64,000 nucleotides of DNA from Roseovarius albus (GCF_900172335.1 NZ_FWFX01000001.1:1-64000); one strand, 5' to 3'; positions 55,101 through 63,622 are shown, numbered from the stretch's first letter. The notes: generated by a model from the sequence alone, not told the origin. Translations and numbers: made by a program.

Positions 55101-55288
55101 GTGATGCGCTGACATCCCCCGCCTTTGACCGCCGCATGCTGGAGGCGCTGATCTGCCCGCAGACCCATAGCACGCTGCGCTATGACGCTGGCGCGCAGGA
55201 GCTGATTTCGGACAAGGCCAATCTGGCTTTTCCGATCCGCAATGGCATTCCGATCATGCTACTGGACGAAGCACGCCCACTGGAATAG
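55097..55288 (+). CDS. Trm112-family small zinc-type protein
   Basis: This is a 63-residue protein of the Trm112/YcaR family. It begins with [16 protein letters not shown] and continues [26 protein letters not shown]. The eukaryotic Trm112 is a methyltransferase activator; bacterial copies are of unknown role. Only one Cys remains of the usual zinc pair (ICPQT), so metal binding is doubtful. It is coupled to the LON-domain gene through the shared ATGA. Confidence 0.9.
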   Translation: MSDALTSPAFDRRMLEALICPQTHSTLRYDAGAQELISDKANLAFPIRNGIPIMLLDEARPLE

Positions 55289-55317
55289 GGCGCTTTCCCG
55301 TATTTTCAGACTAAATT

Positions 55318-56058
55318 TCAGGCGCTGTCGCGTTTTTGGGCGCGTTCGGCCATGACGTTTTGGCCGAGTTCCAGCGTGTAGGTTTCAAGTTCTGACAGCG
55401 TGGCGCTGGCGGTTTCGGGGTCCTGAGCCTCAATCGCGTCGGCGATGCGGTTGTGCAGGCGAACGATTTCCTCGCGCGAGCGGGCGGTGAAGGTGATCAT
55501 GTTCATCAGGGGTTGCATGGCCTCGACCGCACCAGCGAGTTGATAGCGCAGGACCGGGTTATCGGTGGCATCAACCAGCGCGCGGTGAAAGGCCACGTCG
55601 GAGGCGCAGAAACACTCGTCGCTCAGGCCGGGCTGAGCCTGACGGTGGGTTTCGGCGCGCATGGCGGCCAAATGATCTGGCGTGCGGCGCTCGGATGCTA
55701 GCCGTGTACAAGCCCGTTCCAGCGCATAGCGCGCCTCGCAGGCAGTGGCGAAGCTGACGGTATTCATACTGAGCAGCAATGTCGATGTGGTGATCTGCTG
55801 GCTGTAGGCCTCCTCGTAGCTTAGTCGATTGACGAAGGCCCCGCCGAAAGCCCCGCGCTCTGTCCGGATCAAAGATTGCGCCGCTAAGCGTTTGAGGGCT
55901 TCGCGCACTGTGGGGCGGGAGACCTGAAATTGGTCAGCCAGTTCTGCCTCAGACGGGAGCCGTTCATCGACAATCATCTGGCCGGACATGATGGCATCCC
56001 GGATCGCCTGAGCGATCTGGGCGGAAAGGTCTGGTTTGCGTGTACTGTTCGATTTCAT
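55318..56058 (-). CDS. FadR-type GntR transcriptional regulator (probable DmdR-like)
   Basis: This protein has 246 residues from the ATG at 56058. The frame is open to 56349, but the extra 97 residues are translated from the start of the neighbouring gene's region and are not typical. The winged helix (KPDLSAQIAQAIRDAIMSGQM, RLPSEAELADQFQVSRPTVREALKRLAAQ) is followed by an FCD-type helical ligand domain. In Ruegeria pomeroyi a GntR gene precedes dmdA-acuI and represses them in response to acryloyl-CoA. The same partners lie downstream here on the other strand, so that role is likely by context. A GTC-T-GAC palindrome lies in its leader. Confidence 0.85.
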   Translation of the reverse strand: MKSNSTRKPDLSAQIAQAIRDAIMSGQMIVDERLPSEAELADQFQVSRPTVREALKRLAAQSLIRTERGAFGGAFVNRLSYEEAYSQQITTSTLLLSMNTVSFATACEARYALERACTRLASERRTPDHLAAMRAETHRQAQPGLSDECFCASDVAFHRALVDATDNPVLRYQLAGAVEAMQPLMNMITFTARSREEIVRLHNRIADAIEAQDPETASATLSELETYTLELGQNVMAERAQKRDSA

Positions 56059-56074
56059 TTGTCTTACTTTTAAT

Positions 56075-56083
56075 TGTCTGACA
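56075..56083. promoter_or_regulatory. GntR/FadR-type operator
   Basis: TGTCTGACA, within AATTGTCTGACATTT, is a perfect 4-1-4 palindrome of the TNGTC-N-GACNA class recognised by FadR/GntR proteins. It lies 17 bp upstream of the regulator start and about 47 bp upstream of the DUF2182 start, so it can control both directions. Confidence 0.65.
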
Positions 56084-56129
56084 TTTAAGTTGCAAGGCGC
56101 GAATCGTGGTATGGAGATATACCTTGCAG

Positions 56130-56924
56130 ATGATTTTGTCATATCCGGTGCGAAACCTGCTGTGGCTGGCGTTCTTTGCCTCCATACTGGCAGCGTGGTG
56201 GATGATGTACGCCATGGCCGTAGATATGGATCTTGACCTGATCGGCCGTCCTGGCGCGCAGGGCGAGATGATGCGCAATATGGATCCGCGCATGGACATG
56301 TATATGCCCATGGCCAACTTTGGCCCGTTATTCGTGATGTGGGCGGCAATGATGGCGGCGATGATGTTGCCGACGATGGTGCCGACCCTGCGCAGTTACG
56401 AAGACCTGATGGTGAGTGCCAACGGATCCTGGGCCGGCTGGATCGGCGTGGTGTTGGGCTATGGCATTGTCTGGGTGGCGTTTGCGGCGCTGATCACCGC
56501 AGTGCAATTGGGCCTGCTGTTTGGCGGTGTGGTGGATATGCTGGGCATTTCCAAAACGCCGCTATTCGCAGGGCTACTGCTGCTGGCGGTGGGTGCGTTT
56601 CAGTTCACCCGAACGAAAGAACTGTGCCATGGCGTTTGCCACAGCCCAATGAGCTATTTCCTGGGCCACTGGCGCACGGGATTCCGCGGCGGGCTGCGCA
56701 TGGGGCTGGGACTTGGGGTCTTTTGCGTTGGCTGTTGCTGGGGCTTCATGGCGCTGGGATTTGTCGGCGGCGTGATGAACCTGTTGTGGATGGGATTGGC
56801 AACACTGTTCATGGTGTTGGAAAAATTACCGCAAATCGGGCATCGTGTAACCAGACCGATGGGATTTGTATTGATATTGGGTGGTGTGGCCGTGTTGAGC
56901 GCACCGCTGTGGAACGGAGGATAA
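56130..56924 (+). CDS. DUF2182 polytopic membrane protein
   Basis: This protein has about 264 residues from the ATG at 56130; a GTG at 56106 is in frame. It has about seven membrane helices. FVMWAAMMAAMMLPTMVPTLRSYE is a Met-rich family signature suited to metal binding, and QFTRTKELCHGVCHSP, with its C-x2-V-C-H pattern, is a second. GLGVFCVGCCWGFMALGFVGGVMNL is a Cys pair in a helix. DUF2182 members are described as predicted metal-binding membrane proteins with unknown function. They are usually next to DUF1326 genes, as here. It starts the five-gene block that leads into dmdA and acuI. Confidence 0.85.
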   Translation: MILSYPVRNLLWLAFFASILAAWWMMYAMAVDMDLDLIGRPGAQGEMMRNMDPRMDMYMPMANFGPLFVMWAAMMAAMMLPTMVPTLRSYEDLMVSANGSWAGWIGVVLGYGIVWVAFAALITAVQLGLLFGGVVDMLGISKTPLFAGLLLLAVGAFQFTRTKELCHGVCHSPMSYFLGHWRTGFRGGLRMGLGLGVFCVGCCWGFMALGFVGGVMNLLWMGLATLFMVLEKLPQIGHRVTRPMGFVLILGGVAVLSAPLWNGG

Positions 56925-56927
56925 CAC

Positions 56928-57635
56928 ATGGCATTACAGCGCAAAGAGAACGCGGATAAGCTGCCGGTCTCACAGCGGATCGACAACCGTATGCCCAACC
57001 CAAAACGGCGTGAGGCCAGCCCGACCGACTGGGCGATCAAGGGCGAATTGTTCCTGAACTGCTCTTGCACCGTGTTCTGCCCCTGTGTTGTCTCATTGGG
57101 CGCGCATCCTCCAACTGAAGGCCATTGCCACGCCTGGATGGGGATTGCGATTGATGAGGGCCACTATGAAGGCGAAGATCTGGGCGGGCTGAACGTCGGT
57201 CTGCTGGTCGATATTCCGGGGCGCATGGGCGAGGGAAACTGGAAAGTGGCCGCCTATGTTGATGAGCGCGCAAGCGGTAAGGCCTATAACGGCATCCTAC
57301 AGATATTTTCCGGTCAGGCCGGGGGGACCACGGGCCTCTTTACTATGCTGGTGAGCGAGATCATCGGGGCCGAGCGCCACAAGGTGGATATCGTGCGCGA
57401 AGGTAAAAAGCGCGGGCTGTATATCGGCCGCAAGATTCAAGGAGAGATCGAGATGATTGACGGCGCAAGCCCGGATCATCCTGTGATGGTCACCAATTCC
57501 AAGTATTGGATGGGGCCGGATATCATCGCCGCAAGGGGCCTGAAGTCGCGGGTGCGCGACTATGGCCGAATTTGGGATTTCGGCAATAAATCGGCTGAGA
57601 TTTGTCCGATTGATTGGAGCGGACCCGGGAAGTGA
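56928..57635 (+). CDS. DUF1326 protein
   Basis: This is a 235-residue soluble protein. The region after DWAIKGELFLNCSCTVFCPC has three cysteines, then GAHPPTEGHCHAWMGIAIDEG with H-C-H. IFSGQAGGTTGLF and LVSEIIGAERHKVDI are the conserved middle of DUF1326. The Cys/His pattern suggests metal or thiol chemistry; no activity is established. It starts 4 bp after DUF2182, and the two probably work together. dmdA follows after about 45 bp with its own SD. Confidence 0.9.
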   Translation: MALQRKENADKLPVSQRIDNRMPNPKRREASPTDWAIKGELFLNCSCTVFCPCVVSLGAHPPTEGHCHAWMGIAIDEGHYEGEDLGGLNVGLLVDIPGRMGEGNWKVAAYVDERASGKAYNGILQIFSGQAGGTTGLFTMLVSEIIGAERHKVDIVREGKKRGLYIGRKIQGEIEMIDGASPDHPVMVTNSKYWMGPDIIAARGLKSRVRDYGRIWDFGNKSAEICPIDWSGPGK

Positions 57636-57679
57636 ACGGGTCTTAGGTGCAACACAACTAATCTACTGGAGTTCGTGAC

Positions 57680-58786
57680 GTGAACACGCCTCTTTTGTCA
57701 CCCTCGCGCCGGGTGCGCAGAACGCCTTTTTCTGATGGTGTCGAAGCCGCAGGAATTCAGGCCTATACCGTCTATAATCACATGCTGTTGCCAACCATGT
57801 TCAACAGCGTTGAGGAAGACTGTCGTCATCTCAAGACGCATGTGCAGGTCTGGGATGTGTCCTGCGAGCGGCAAGTGCAGATCAAGGGGCCGGACGCGCT
57901 GCGTCTGGTGGAATTGCTGACGCCACGTGACTTGAGCAAGATGAGCGCCGAGCGCTGCCTGTATATTCCGATGGTGGATCAGGATGGAGGCATGCTGAAT
58001 GACCCGGTACTGATCGAGGCGGGGCCGGACACCTATTGGATTTCAATCGCGGATAGCGACGTGCTGATGTGGGTCAACGCGATTGCCGCCTGCAACAGTT
58101 TTGATGTCGAAGTGACGGAGCCTGATGTTTCGCCATTGGGTGTGCAGGGGCCTTTGGCGAATGAGCTAATGTCGCGCGTCTTCAATGAAGACGTGAAAGC
58201 ACTCCGATTTTTTGGCTGCAATCGATTTGCCTTTGAGGGGCATGAATTCCTGATTTCCCGCTCGGGCTATTCCAAGCAAGGCGGCTTCGAGATCTATGTC
58301 GATAACTACGAGTTGGCGATGCCGCTTTGGAACGCCCTATTCTCGGAAGGTGAAGAGCTTTTGGTGCGTGCGGGCGGGCCGAACCTGATTGAACGGATCG
58401 AAGGTGGCTTGCTGAGCTATGGCAACGATATGACCCGCGCTAATACGCCGCTGGAATGCGGATTGGGCATGTATGTGAATGCCGGTCGTCTGGACACATG
58501 TTTCGGTGGTCGCGCGCTGCGCGAAGAGTTGGAACAAGGCAGCCGCCAGATGATCCGGCCCATTGCGATCGAGGGTCATATTCCGATGTGTGATCGGGTT
58601 TGGCCGGTGTATGCTGGCGGTAAGCAGGTCGGTCAGGTGACCTCGGCCGCTTGGTCGCCGGATTTTGAAACCAACGTGTCGATTGGAATGGTCGAGCGCA
58701 GCCATTGGGATGCTGGCACCAAGCTTGAAGTGGAGACCCACGAAGGCATGTGCGACGCAGCGGTTCAAGATGCGTTTTGGAAATAA
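57680..58786 (+). CDS. dmdA: Dimethylsulfoniopropionate demethylase DmdA
   Basis: This is a 368-residue member of the GcvT (aminomethyltransferase) family with a GTG start after CTGGAG. The first part, LSPSRRVRRTPF, AYTVYNHMLLP, HVQVWDVSCERQVQIKGPDA, is the DmdA pattern, not the GcvT one. ADSDVLMWVNA, SRSGYSKQGGFEIYV and the tail TSAAWSPDFE are the folate and substrate blocks. DmdA moves a methyl group from DMSP to tetrahydrofolate, giving methylmercaptopropionate, the demethylation route that competes with DMS release. The acuI gene directly downstream and the GntR gene upstream match the Ruegeria order. Relatives of DmdA with other substrates exist, so assignment is by motif and context. 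Confidence 0.9.
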   Translation: MNTPLLSPSRRVRRTPFSDGVEAAGIQAYTVYNHMLLPTMFNSVEEDCRHLKTHVQVWDVSCERQVQIKGPDALRLVELLTPRDLSKMSAERCLYIPMVDQDGGMLNDPVLIEAGPDTYWISIADSDVLMWVNAIAACNSFDVEVTEPDVSPLGVQGPLANELMSRVFNEDVKALRFFGCNRFAFEGHEFLISRSGYSKQGGFEIYVDNYELAMPLWNALFSEGEELLVRAGGPNLIERIEGGLLSYGNDMTRANTPLECGLGMYVNAGRLDTCFGGRALREELEQGSRQMIRPIAIEGHIPMCDRVWPVYAGGKQVGQVTSAAWSPDFETNVSIGMVERSHWDAGTKLEVETHEGMCDAAVQDAFWK

Positions 58787-58833
58787 GACGGGCAGGGGAT
58801 TGAGCCTCTGTTTGAAATAAGGACAAAGAAATC

Positions 58834-59841
58834 ATGACGGAGAAAGACATGTTCAACGCATTGGTTGTCGAAAAAGATGAAGAGAGCGGCAAAACCGCAG
58901 CAGCGGTTAAGCAGCTGGGGCTGGATGATCTGCCGAACGCCGAGGTCACCGTGGCGATTGACTATTCAACCGTGAACTACAAAGACGGTCTGTGCATCGG
59001 GCCCGGTGGTGGTTTGGTGCGTAGCTACCCGCATATTCCTGGCATCGATTTTGCCGGCACGGTCGAGGCTAGCGATGATGACCGTTACAAGCCCGGCGAC
59101 AAGGTTGTGCTGACAGGCTGGCGCGTGGGGGAAGCGCATTGGGGCGGCTATTCCCAAAAGGCCCGCGTCAAGGCGGACTGGCTGGTGCCGCTGCCGGATG
59201 GGTTGGATGCGCGTCGGGCAATGGCCGTGGGCACTGCGGGCTTTACCGCGATGCTGGCGGTGATGGCGTTGGAAGATCACGGCCTGACCACGGGCAATGG
59301 CCCGGTTCTGGTGACCGGTGCAGCCGGTGGTGTGGGCTCGGTTGCGACTGCTATTCTGGCCAATCTGGGTTATGAGGTGGCTGGCGTTACCGGGCGTCCT
59401 GAAAGTGCGGATTACTTGACGTCGCTGGGCGCGACGCAGCTCTTAGCGCGCGAAGAGCTGAACGAGACCACCAAACGCCCGCTGGAATCAGAGAACTGGG
59501 CGGGCTGTGTCGACGCTGTGGGTGGCGCGATGCTGGCGCGGGTTTTGGGGCAAATGAAATACGGTGCGTCTGTTTCTGCCGTCGGTCTGGCCGGTGGTGC
59601 GGGCCTGCCTGCCACGGTTATCCCGTTCTTGCTGCGTGGTGTGAATCTGCTGGGGATCGACAGCGTGATGCAGCCTTATGACAACCGCGTGCGGGCATGG
59701 GGGCGGATAGCCAAGGATCTGCCAATGGATAAGTTGGAGGCCATGATCCAGCCCGCGAGCCTGTCGGATCTGCCCAAGCTTGGTGCAGATATCCTGCAGG
59801 GTCAGGTGCAGGGCCGTGTTGTTGTGGATGTGAACGCCTAA
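58834..59841 (+). CDS. acuI: Acrylyl-CoA reductase AcuI
   Basis: This is a 335-residue medium-chain reductase (quinone-oxidoreductase group, no zinc). FNALVVEKDEESGK starts the protein. The AcuI-type DYSTVNYKDGLCI and PHIPGIDFAGTVE follow, and the nucleotide-binding loop is VTGAAGGVGSVATAIL. SVSAVGLAGGAGLPATVIPFLLRGVNLLGIDSV is the C-terminal signature. It reduces acryloyl-CoA to propionyl-CoA with NADPH, detoxifying the acrylate path of DMSP use. Two starts are possible: 58834 (after AAGGAC) or 58849 (after GGAGA). It is 47 bp after dmdA and probably co-transcribed; a terminator follows. Confidence 0.93.
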   Translation: MTEKDMFNALVVEKDEESGKTAAAVKQLGLDDLPNAEVTVAIDYSTVNYKDGLCIGPGGGLVRSYPHIPGIDFAGTVEASDDDRYKPGDKVVLTGWRVGEAHWGGYSQKARVKADWLVPLPDGLDARRAMAVGTAGFTAMLAVMALEDHGLTTGNGPVLVTGAAGGVGSVATAILANLGYEVAGVTGRPESADYLTSLGATQLLAREELNETTKRPLESENWAGCVDAVGGAMLARVLGQMKYGASVSAVGLAGGAGLPATVIPFLLRGVNLLGIDSVMQPYDNRVRAWGRIAKDLPMDKLEAMIQPASLSDLPKLGADILQGQVQGRVVVDVNA

Positions 59842-59869
59842 AGGCTGGCAGATTGTAGATTTCGAGAAG

Positions 59870-59899
59870 GGCCGCGGTTACGCGGCCTCTTTCATTTCT
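59870..59899 (+). terminator. Terminator after acuI
   Basis: GGCCGCG and CGCGGCC form a perfect seven-pair stem with a GTTA loop, followed by TCTTTCATTTCTT. It closes the acuI transcript and overlaps the end of the convergent acetyltransferase gene. Confidence 0.75.
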
Positions 59900-60492
59900 T
59901 GGACGCTGGAAAGACGCTTTCTTAGGAGCTTGCAGCAAGGGTCGTGCGGGTTACGGGAGATCTGGTAACCCAGCTTGCGGGCGAGGGCGAGCATGGACGC
60001 GTTCTCTGCCAAGACATCCGCCCAGAGGGTTTCAATGCCGTTTTTTTGGGCTTCGGTTTCGATCTCTTTCATCATCGATGTCGCCAGCCCGATACCGCGC
60101 CACCCTTCGGCGATGCTCAGGGCAAATTCGGCAGAGGTCTCTGAATCTTGATCGCGAATATAGCGTGCCTCGGCGATCAGATTACCGTTTGAATCAAGTG
60201 CGACGATGCCGACGTGTCGGTTGCCATCCACATCGCAAAGGCGCTCAAATATGGAGGGCGGAACCGTGGGCAGTGCGATCATGAAACGCGAAAACAGGGT
60301 CTGTTCTGAGAGTTCCGAAAAGAATGCCATAAGTGACGTAGCGTCAACCTGGCGCTGTTTTCGCATCCGGGCTGATTTTTCTGCTATAGGCAGAGGGCCT
60401 GTCTTATTTTTGCCGAATATGGCTGATCTATCGGGGCGCATCCTGATCTCCGGTTTCATGAAGTTTTCAAGAGCCGAAGGTAGAGCTGCCAT
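59878..60492 (-). CDS. GNAT-family N-acetyltransferase
   Basis: This is a 204-residue protein with the GNAT fold. The acetyl-CoA pocket lies in SIAEGWRGIGLATSMMKEIE, with the Q/R-x-x-G-x-G/A-like G-W-R-G-I-G-L-A run. The central strand (EARYIRDQDSETSAEFALSI) precedes it. The N-terminal extension of 50 residues is basic and may be part of a different start; an in-frame ATG lies at 60456. The substrate is unknown. Its neighbour on the other strand is another acetyltransferase. Confidence 0.8.
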   Translation of the reverse strand: MAALPSALENFMKPEIRMRPDRSAIFGKNKTGPLPIAEKSARMRKQRQVDATSLMAFFSELSEQTLFSRFMIALPTVPPSIFERLCDVDGNRHVGIVALDSNGNLIAEARYIRDQDSETSAEFALSIAEGWRGIGLATSMMKEIETEAQKNGIETLWADVLAENASMLALARKLGYQISRNPHDPCCKLLRKRLSSVQEMKEAA

Positions 60493-60562
60493 GTTTCAGC
60501 CAGTTTTCTGTCTGGCTGAATAAATGTTTCGATTGTATATGCCGATTTGGGGGGCACGTAAG

Positions 60563-61111
60563 ATGGTTATGGAACACACGATAGACAGAGGAATCGGCGT
60601 GGCGGTACCATCGCATTCCACAATCCGGCTGGCGCGCGAGAGTGATTATGACACTGTCTGGCCGATCTTGCGTGATGTGATCCGCGCGGGCGATACCTAT
60701 GCGCTGGATACGCAGCTCTCTCGTGATGCGGTGCGGGATCTGTGGATGGATACCCCCCGAGCCAGTTATGTTGTTGAAGATGAAGATGGCATCATTGGCA
60801 CCTATTACATCAAGACTAACCAACAAGGTGGCGGGGCGCATGTCTGTAACTGCGGCTATGTCGTGGCCCCCTTCGCACGCGGGCGCGGGATCGCCGAGAT
60901 GATGTGCCTGCATTCACAGGACGAGGCGCGCGGTCTTGGCTATCTGGCGATGCAGTTCAACAGCGTGGTCGAAACCAATGAGGCTGCGATCCGGCTTTGG
61001 GAAAAGCTGGGATTTGATACCGTCGGCCGACTGCCGAGAGCTTTCCAGCATCCCGAGCAGGGCTTTGTCGATGCGCGGGTCATGTACAAATGGCTGGGCG
61101 AAGCCGTCTGA
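60563..61111 (+). CDS. GNAT-family N-acetyltransferase
   Basis: This protein has about 182 residues from the ATG at 60563, behind a G-run eight bases upstream; the frame is open to 60524. The GNAT pattern is clear: IRLARESDYDTVWPILRDVI, the cofactor loop VAPFARGRGIAEMMCLHSQ (R-x-R-G-I-A) and the terminal LWEKLGFDTVGRLPRAFQH. The substrate is unknown; the family acetylates amines, amino acids or antibiotics. A 640-bp control region follows before mraZ. Confidence 0.85.
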   Translation: MVMEHTIDRGIGVAVPSHSTIRLARESDYDTVWPILRDVIRAGDTYALDTQLSRDAVRDLWMDTPRASYVVEDEDGIIGTYYIKTNQQGGGAHVCNCGYVVAPFARGRGIAEMMCLHSQDEARGLGYLAMQFNSVVETNEAAIRLWEKLGFDTVGRLPRAFQHPEQGFVDARVMYKWLGEAV

Positions 61112-61280
61112 AAGCCTCTTCTTAAATGTAATTGCCCCCCCAACACGGGAATGTATGGGATGGGTGTGACACTCTCCTGTTCCCAGCCAGCATTTTGATT
61201 GCGAATCACTCTGATTTGAGTGTGATACAGACTATCTCGACCGAGATTTTGGTCAGATTTCCCTCTCATACAAGAAAAAT

Positions 61281-61306
61281 TGGAAAATTTCCGGGAATTT
61301 ATGGGA
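61281..61306 (+). promoter_or_regulatory. MraZ-box-like repeats, plus orientation
   Basis: TGGAA (61281), CGGGA (61292) and TGGGA (61302) recur at 10-11 bp, the 10-bp period and TGGGN core known for MraZ binding sites. They lie about 450 bp before mraZ, so either a distant site or chance in AT-rich DNA. Confidence 0.35.
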
Positions 61307-61326
61307 GGGACCGCGGCGACTCTTGA

Positions 61327-61419
61327 GGATACACTATATGGTATCCGATATGAATTATTAGCCTATATGATGTGCTGATTTTCCAGTTTTGAGCACAAAA
61401 TCTTGATTTTCGCGTGCTC
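61327..61419. promoter_or_regulatory. Two inverted repeats in the mraZ leader region
   Basis: GGATAC-ACTATATG-GTATCC (61327-61346) is a perfect 6-8-6 dyad. GAGCAC (61391) pairs with GTGCTC (61414), and between them AAAATC pairs with GATTTT around a two-base loop. Neither is followed by a T run on either strand, so they look like operators or structured leader RNA rather than terminators. The remaining stretch 61112-61326 shows nothing I can assign. Confidence 0.35.
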
Positions 61420-61443
61420 ATAAAACTACATGCTGTGTAATAT

Positions 61444-61488
61444 TCCCATAAATACTTGTTGATTTCCATGAATTCCCATGGCATCCCT
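61444..61488 (-). promoter_or_regulatory. MraZ-box-like repeats, minus orientation
   Basis: TCCCA (61444), TTCCA (61464), TCCCA (61474) and TCCCT (61484) fall on an exact 10-bp register with one gap at 61454. On the other strand these read TGGGA-type cores, the known MraZ operator pattern (TGGGN with 5-bp spacers). They lie about 265 bp before the preferred mraZ start and probably mediate autoregulation of the division cluster. Confidence 0.6.
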
Positions 61489-61753
61489 GTATTCACGATG
61501 AGGACGGGACAAAGGGGCGTTAGACCCCGTAAATCAAAAAAACTCCTAAGTCAGGTTTCATACAGGCACCCCCTTCATCAGAACAAAGAGATCCGGCGCG
61601 CGAGCGAGCAGACATCCCCCCAGGTGGCGCGCGTGATCGGACACCCCGCATAGCGGGACGAGGGCGGCGGATTGGGCAGTGGCAGCAGCTCAGTCCGCCG
61701 TTTCGTTTCTAAAGGTAAGAATTTTTCCGGGGGACAACAGAAGGCCAGGGACA

Positions 61754-62257
61754 GTGGGTCGACGGTTCAGAGGTGAAAGCCACCACAAGGTGGATACGAA
61801 GGGCAGGGTGTCTATCCCGGCCTCTTTTCGCCGTGTGCTGGAAGCATCTGACCCCAACTGGCGTGATGGAGATACCCCCGAGCTGGTGATTGTTTATGGT
61901 GATCACCGCCGCAACTATCTGGAATGCTATACAATCGAGGCCATCGAAGAGGTGGACGAAAAGATCGACGCGCTGCCGCGTGGCTCGATGGAGCGCAAGA
62001 TGTTGCAGCGTCTGTTTCACGGTCAATCGTTCCCAACAATGGTCGATGAAACCGGACGTCTGGTCCTGCCGGCAAAGCTGCGGCAGAAGATTGAACTGGA
62101 CAAAGAGGCGTTCTTTATCGCTGCTGGCGACACCTTCCAGATCTGGAAACCAGAAACTTATGAACAGGAAGAGCTGGCCAAGACCGAAGCTTGGCTTGAA
62201 GATCTGCCTGATGATTTCGATCCGCTGATTTATCTTGATGGTGCAAAAGGGGAATAA
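61754..62257 (+). CDS. mraZ: Transcriptional regulator MraZ
   Basis: This protein has 167 residues from a GTG at 61754; the frame extends to 61679, but family members start at the GRRFRGE segment. It contains the two AbrB-like swapped-hairpin domains. [29 protein letters not shown] forms the first, spread over strands, and [24 protein letters not shown] the second. MraZ forms a ring that binds TGGGN repeats and represses the dcw cluster. Four matching repeats lie upstream. It is followed by rsmH, ftsL and ftsI. Confidence 0.93.
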   Translation: MGRRFRGESHHKVDTKGRVSIPASFRRVLEASDPNWRDGDTPELVIVYGDHRRNYLECYTIEAIEEVDEKIDALPRGSMERKMLQRLFHGQSFPTMVDETGRLVLPAKLRQKIELDKEAFFIAAGDTFQIWKPETYEQEELAKTEAWLEDLPDDFDPLIYLDGAKGE

Positions 62258-62261
62258 ACGG

Positions 62262-63254
62262 ATGGCTGCTGCTGCCCAAGGCCCCAATCCTTCACCCCAT
62301 ATTCCAGTTCTGTTGCGTCCTTTGATTGCAGCCGTGGCGCCGATTTCGGGTGTATGGTTGGATGGAACCTTGGGGGCCGGGGGCTATACCCGTGCCCTGC
62401 TGGAGGCTGGCGCCGAAAAGGTCATCGGGATTGACCGCGATCCTCTGGCACTGGAGATGGCGCAAGATTGGGGTGCTGAATTCGGTGCGCGGCTGGAGCT
62501 GGTGCATTCCACGTTTTCGCAGATGGATGATCACGCAGATCAGATCGACGGCGTGGTTCTGGATTTGGGCGTGTCTTCGATGCAGTTGGACCTATCAGAG
62601 CGTGGGTTTTCCTTTATGCGCGATGGGCCTCTGGACATGCGGATGAGCCAGGACGGCCCGGATGCGGCGGATCTGGTGAATACAGCCGCTGAAGCGGAAC
62701 TGGCAGACATTCTGTATCTTTACGGTGAAGAACGCGCGAGCCGTCGCATTGCGAAGGCCATCGTCAAGGCGCGTGCGATTGAACCGCTCAAGACGACATT
62801 GCGACTGGCTGAGGTGGTCGAAAAATGCTTGCCGCGTTCGAAGCCCGGACAGGCGCACCCGGCGACGCGTAGCTTTCAGGCGATCCGCATTGCTGTGAAC
62901 GATGAGTATGGCGAGCTGGTCAAAGGGCTTGAGGCGGCTGAGCGTGTACTTAAACCCGGTGGGCAACTGGCAGTGGTGACCTTCCATTCCATCGAAGACC
63001 GGATGGTCAAACGGTTCATGCAGGCGCGCGCAGGCAAGACCGGGCAAGGCAGTCGCCATGCCCCGCAACAAGCGCAGGAAGCGCCGCAGCTCGAATTAAA
63101 AACCCGCAAGGCCGTTGGACCGGACGATGTAGAATTGGCCGAAAACCCGCGGTCACGCAGTGCCCGGCTGAGGGTCGCAATCCGCACTGAAGCACCAACG
63201 GGGAAAACCGACCGCAAAGCCATTGGCATGCCACAGTTGAAGGGGGCGCACTGA
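62262..63254 (+). CDS. rsmH: 16S rRNA (cytosine-1402 N4)-methyltransferase
   Basis: This protein has about 330 residues from the ATG at 62262, behind GGGG; an in-frame ATG at 62235 lies inside mraZ. Family blocks are [16 protein letters not shown], the SAM-binding [15 protein letters not shown], and [38 protein letters not shown]-like [12 protein letters not shown] and [15 protein letters not shown] follow. It methylates the 4-amino group of C1402 in 16S rRNA. It starts 4 bp after the mraZ stop and overlaps ftsL by one base. Confidence 0.96.
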   Translation: MAAAAQGPNPSPHIPVLLRPLIAAVAPISGVWLDGTLGAGGYTRALLEAGAEKVIGIDRDPLALEMAQDWGAEFGARLELVHSTFSQMDDHADQIDGVVLDLGVSSMQLDLSERGFSFMRDGPLDMRMSQDGPDAADLVNTAAEAELADILYLYGEERASRRIAKAIVKARAIEPLKTTLRLAEVVEKCLPRSKPGQAHPATRSFQAIRIAVNDEYGELVKGLEAAERVLKPGGQLAVVTFHSIEDRMVKRFMQARAGKTGQGSRHAPQQAQEAPQLELKTRKAVGPDDVELAENPRSRSARLRVAIRTEAPTGKTDRKAIGMPQLKGAH

Positions 63255-63622
63255 TGCGAAGCCTGTTTTATGTCTTTACCGCTTGCGCGGTGATTGCCCT
63301 GGCCTTCTGGGCGTATCACGAGAACTATAAAACCCAGACGGTACAGACCGAGGCTGAAAGGTTGCAACGTGAGATCAGCGAGGCGCGCGCGCGTTTGCGG
63401 GTGCTGAATGCTGAATGGGCCTATCTCAACCGCCCGGATCGTTTGCGCGATTTGGCTGAGATCAATTTTGAAAAACTGGGTCTTTTGCCGTTGCAGCCGG
63501 ATCAGTTCGGCAATGTCGATCAGGTCAGCTTTCCCCGCAGTGATGAAAATGAAACGATCTTTTCCATCGTGAACGGGATAGAGGTCTCTAATTCCGGGGC
63601 ATTGACGGAGACATACCCATGA
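63254..63622 (+). CDS. ftsL: Cell division protein FtsL
   Basis: This is a 122-residue bitopic protein with one N-terminal helix (LFYVFTACAVIALAFWAY) and a coiled-coil segment (QTVQTEAERLQREISEARARL). The family pattern LNAEWAYLNRPDRLRDLAE follows. FtsL links FtsQ and FtsB to the FtsWI septal synthase. It shares a base with the rsmH stop and an ATGA with ftsI. Confidence 0.93.
   Translation: MRSLFYVFTACAVIALAFWAYHENYKTQTVQTEAERLQREISEARARLRVLNAEWAYLNRPDRLRDLAEINFEKLGLLPLQPDQFGNVDQVSFPRSDENETIFSIVNGIEVSNSGALTETYP

Noticed and set aside
56059..56349. A 97-residue N-terminal extension of the GntR regulator.
   Set aside because: It overlaps the divergent DUF2182 gene and the operator, has no SD and does not look like any GntR N-terminus. 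The start at 56058 gives a standard FadR-type protein.
61281..61488. A CRISPR-like array suggested by regular short repeats.
   Set aside because: The repeat is only five bases at a 10-bp register with no unique spacers, and it matches MraZ boxes instead.
61299..61679. Short ORFs on both strands in the mraZ leader (about 65 codons each).
   Set aside because: They lie in a low-coding, AT-rich control region containing the dyads and MraZ repeats, and have no SD.
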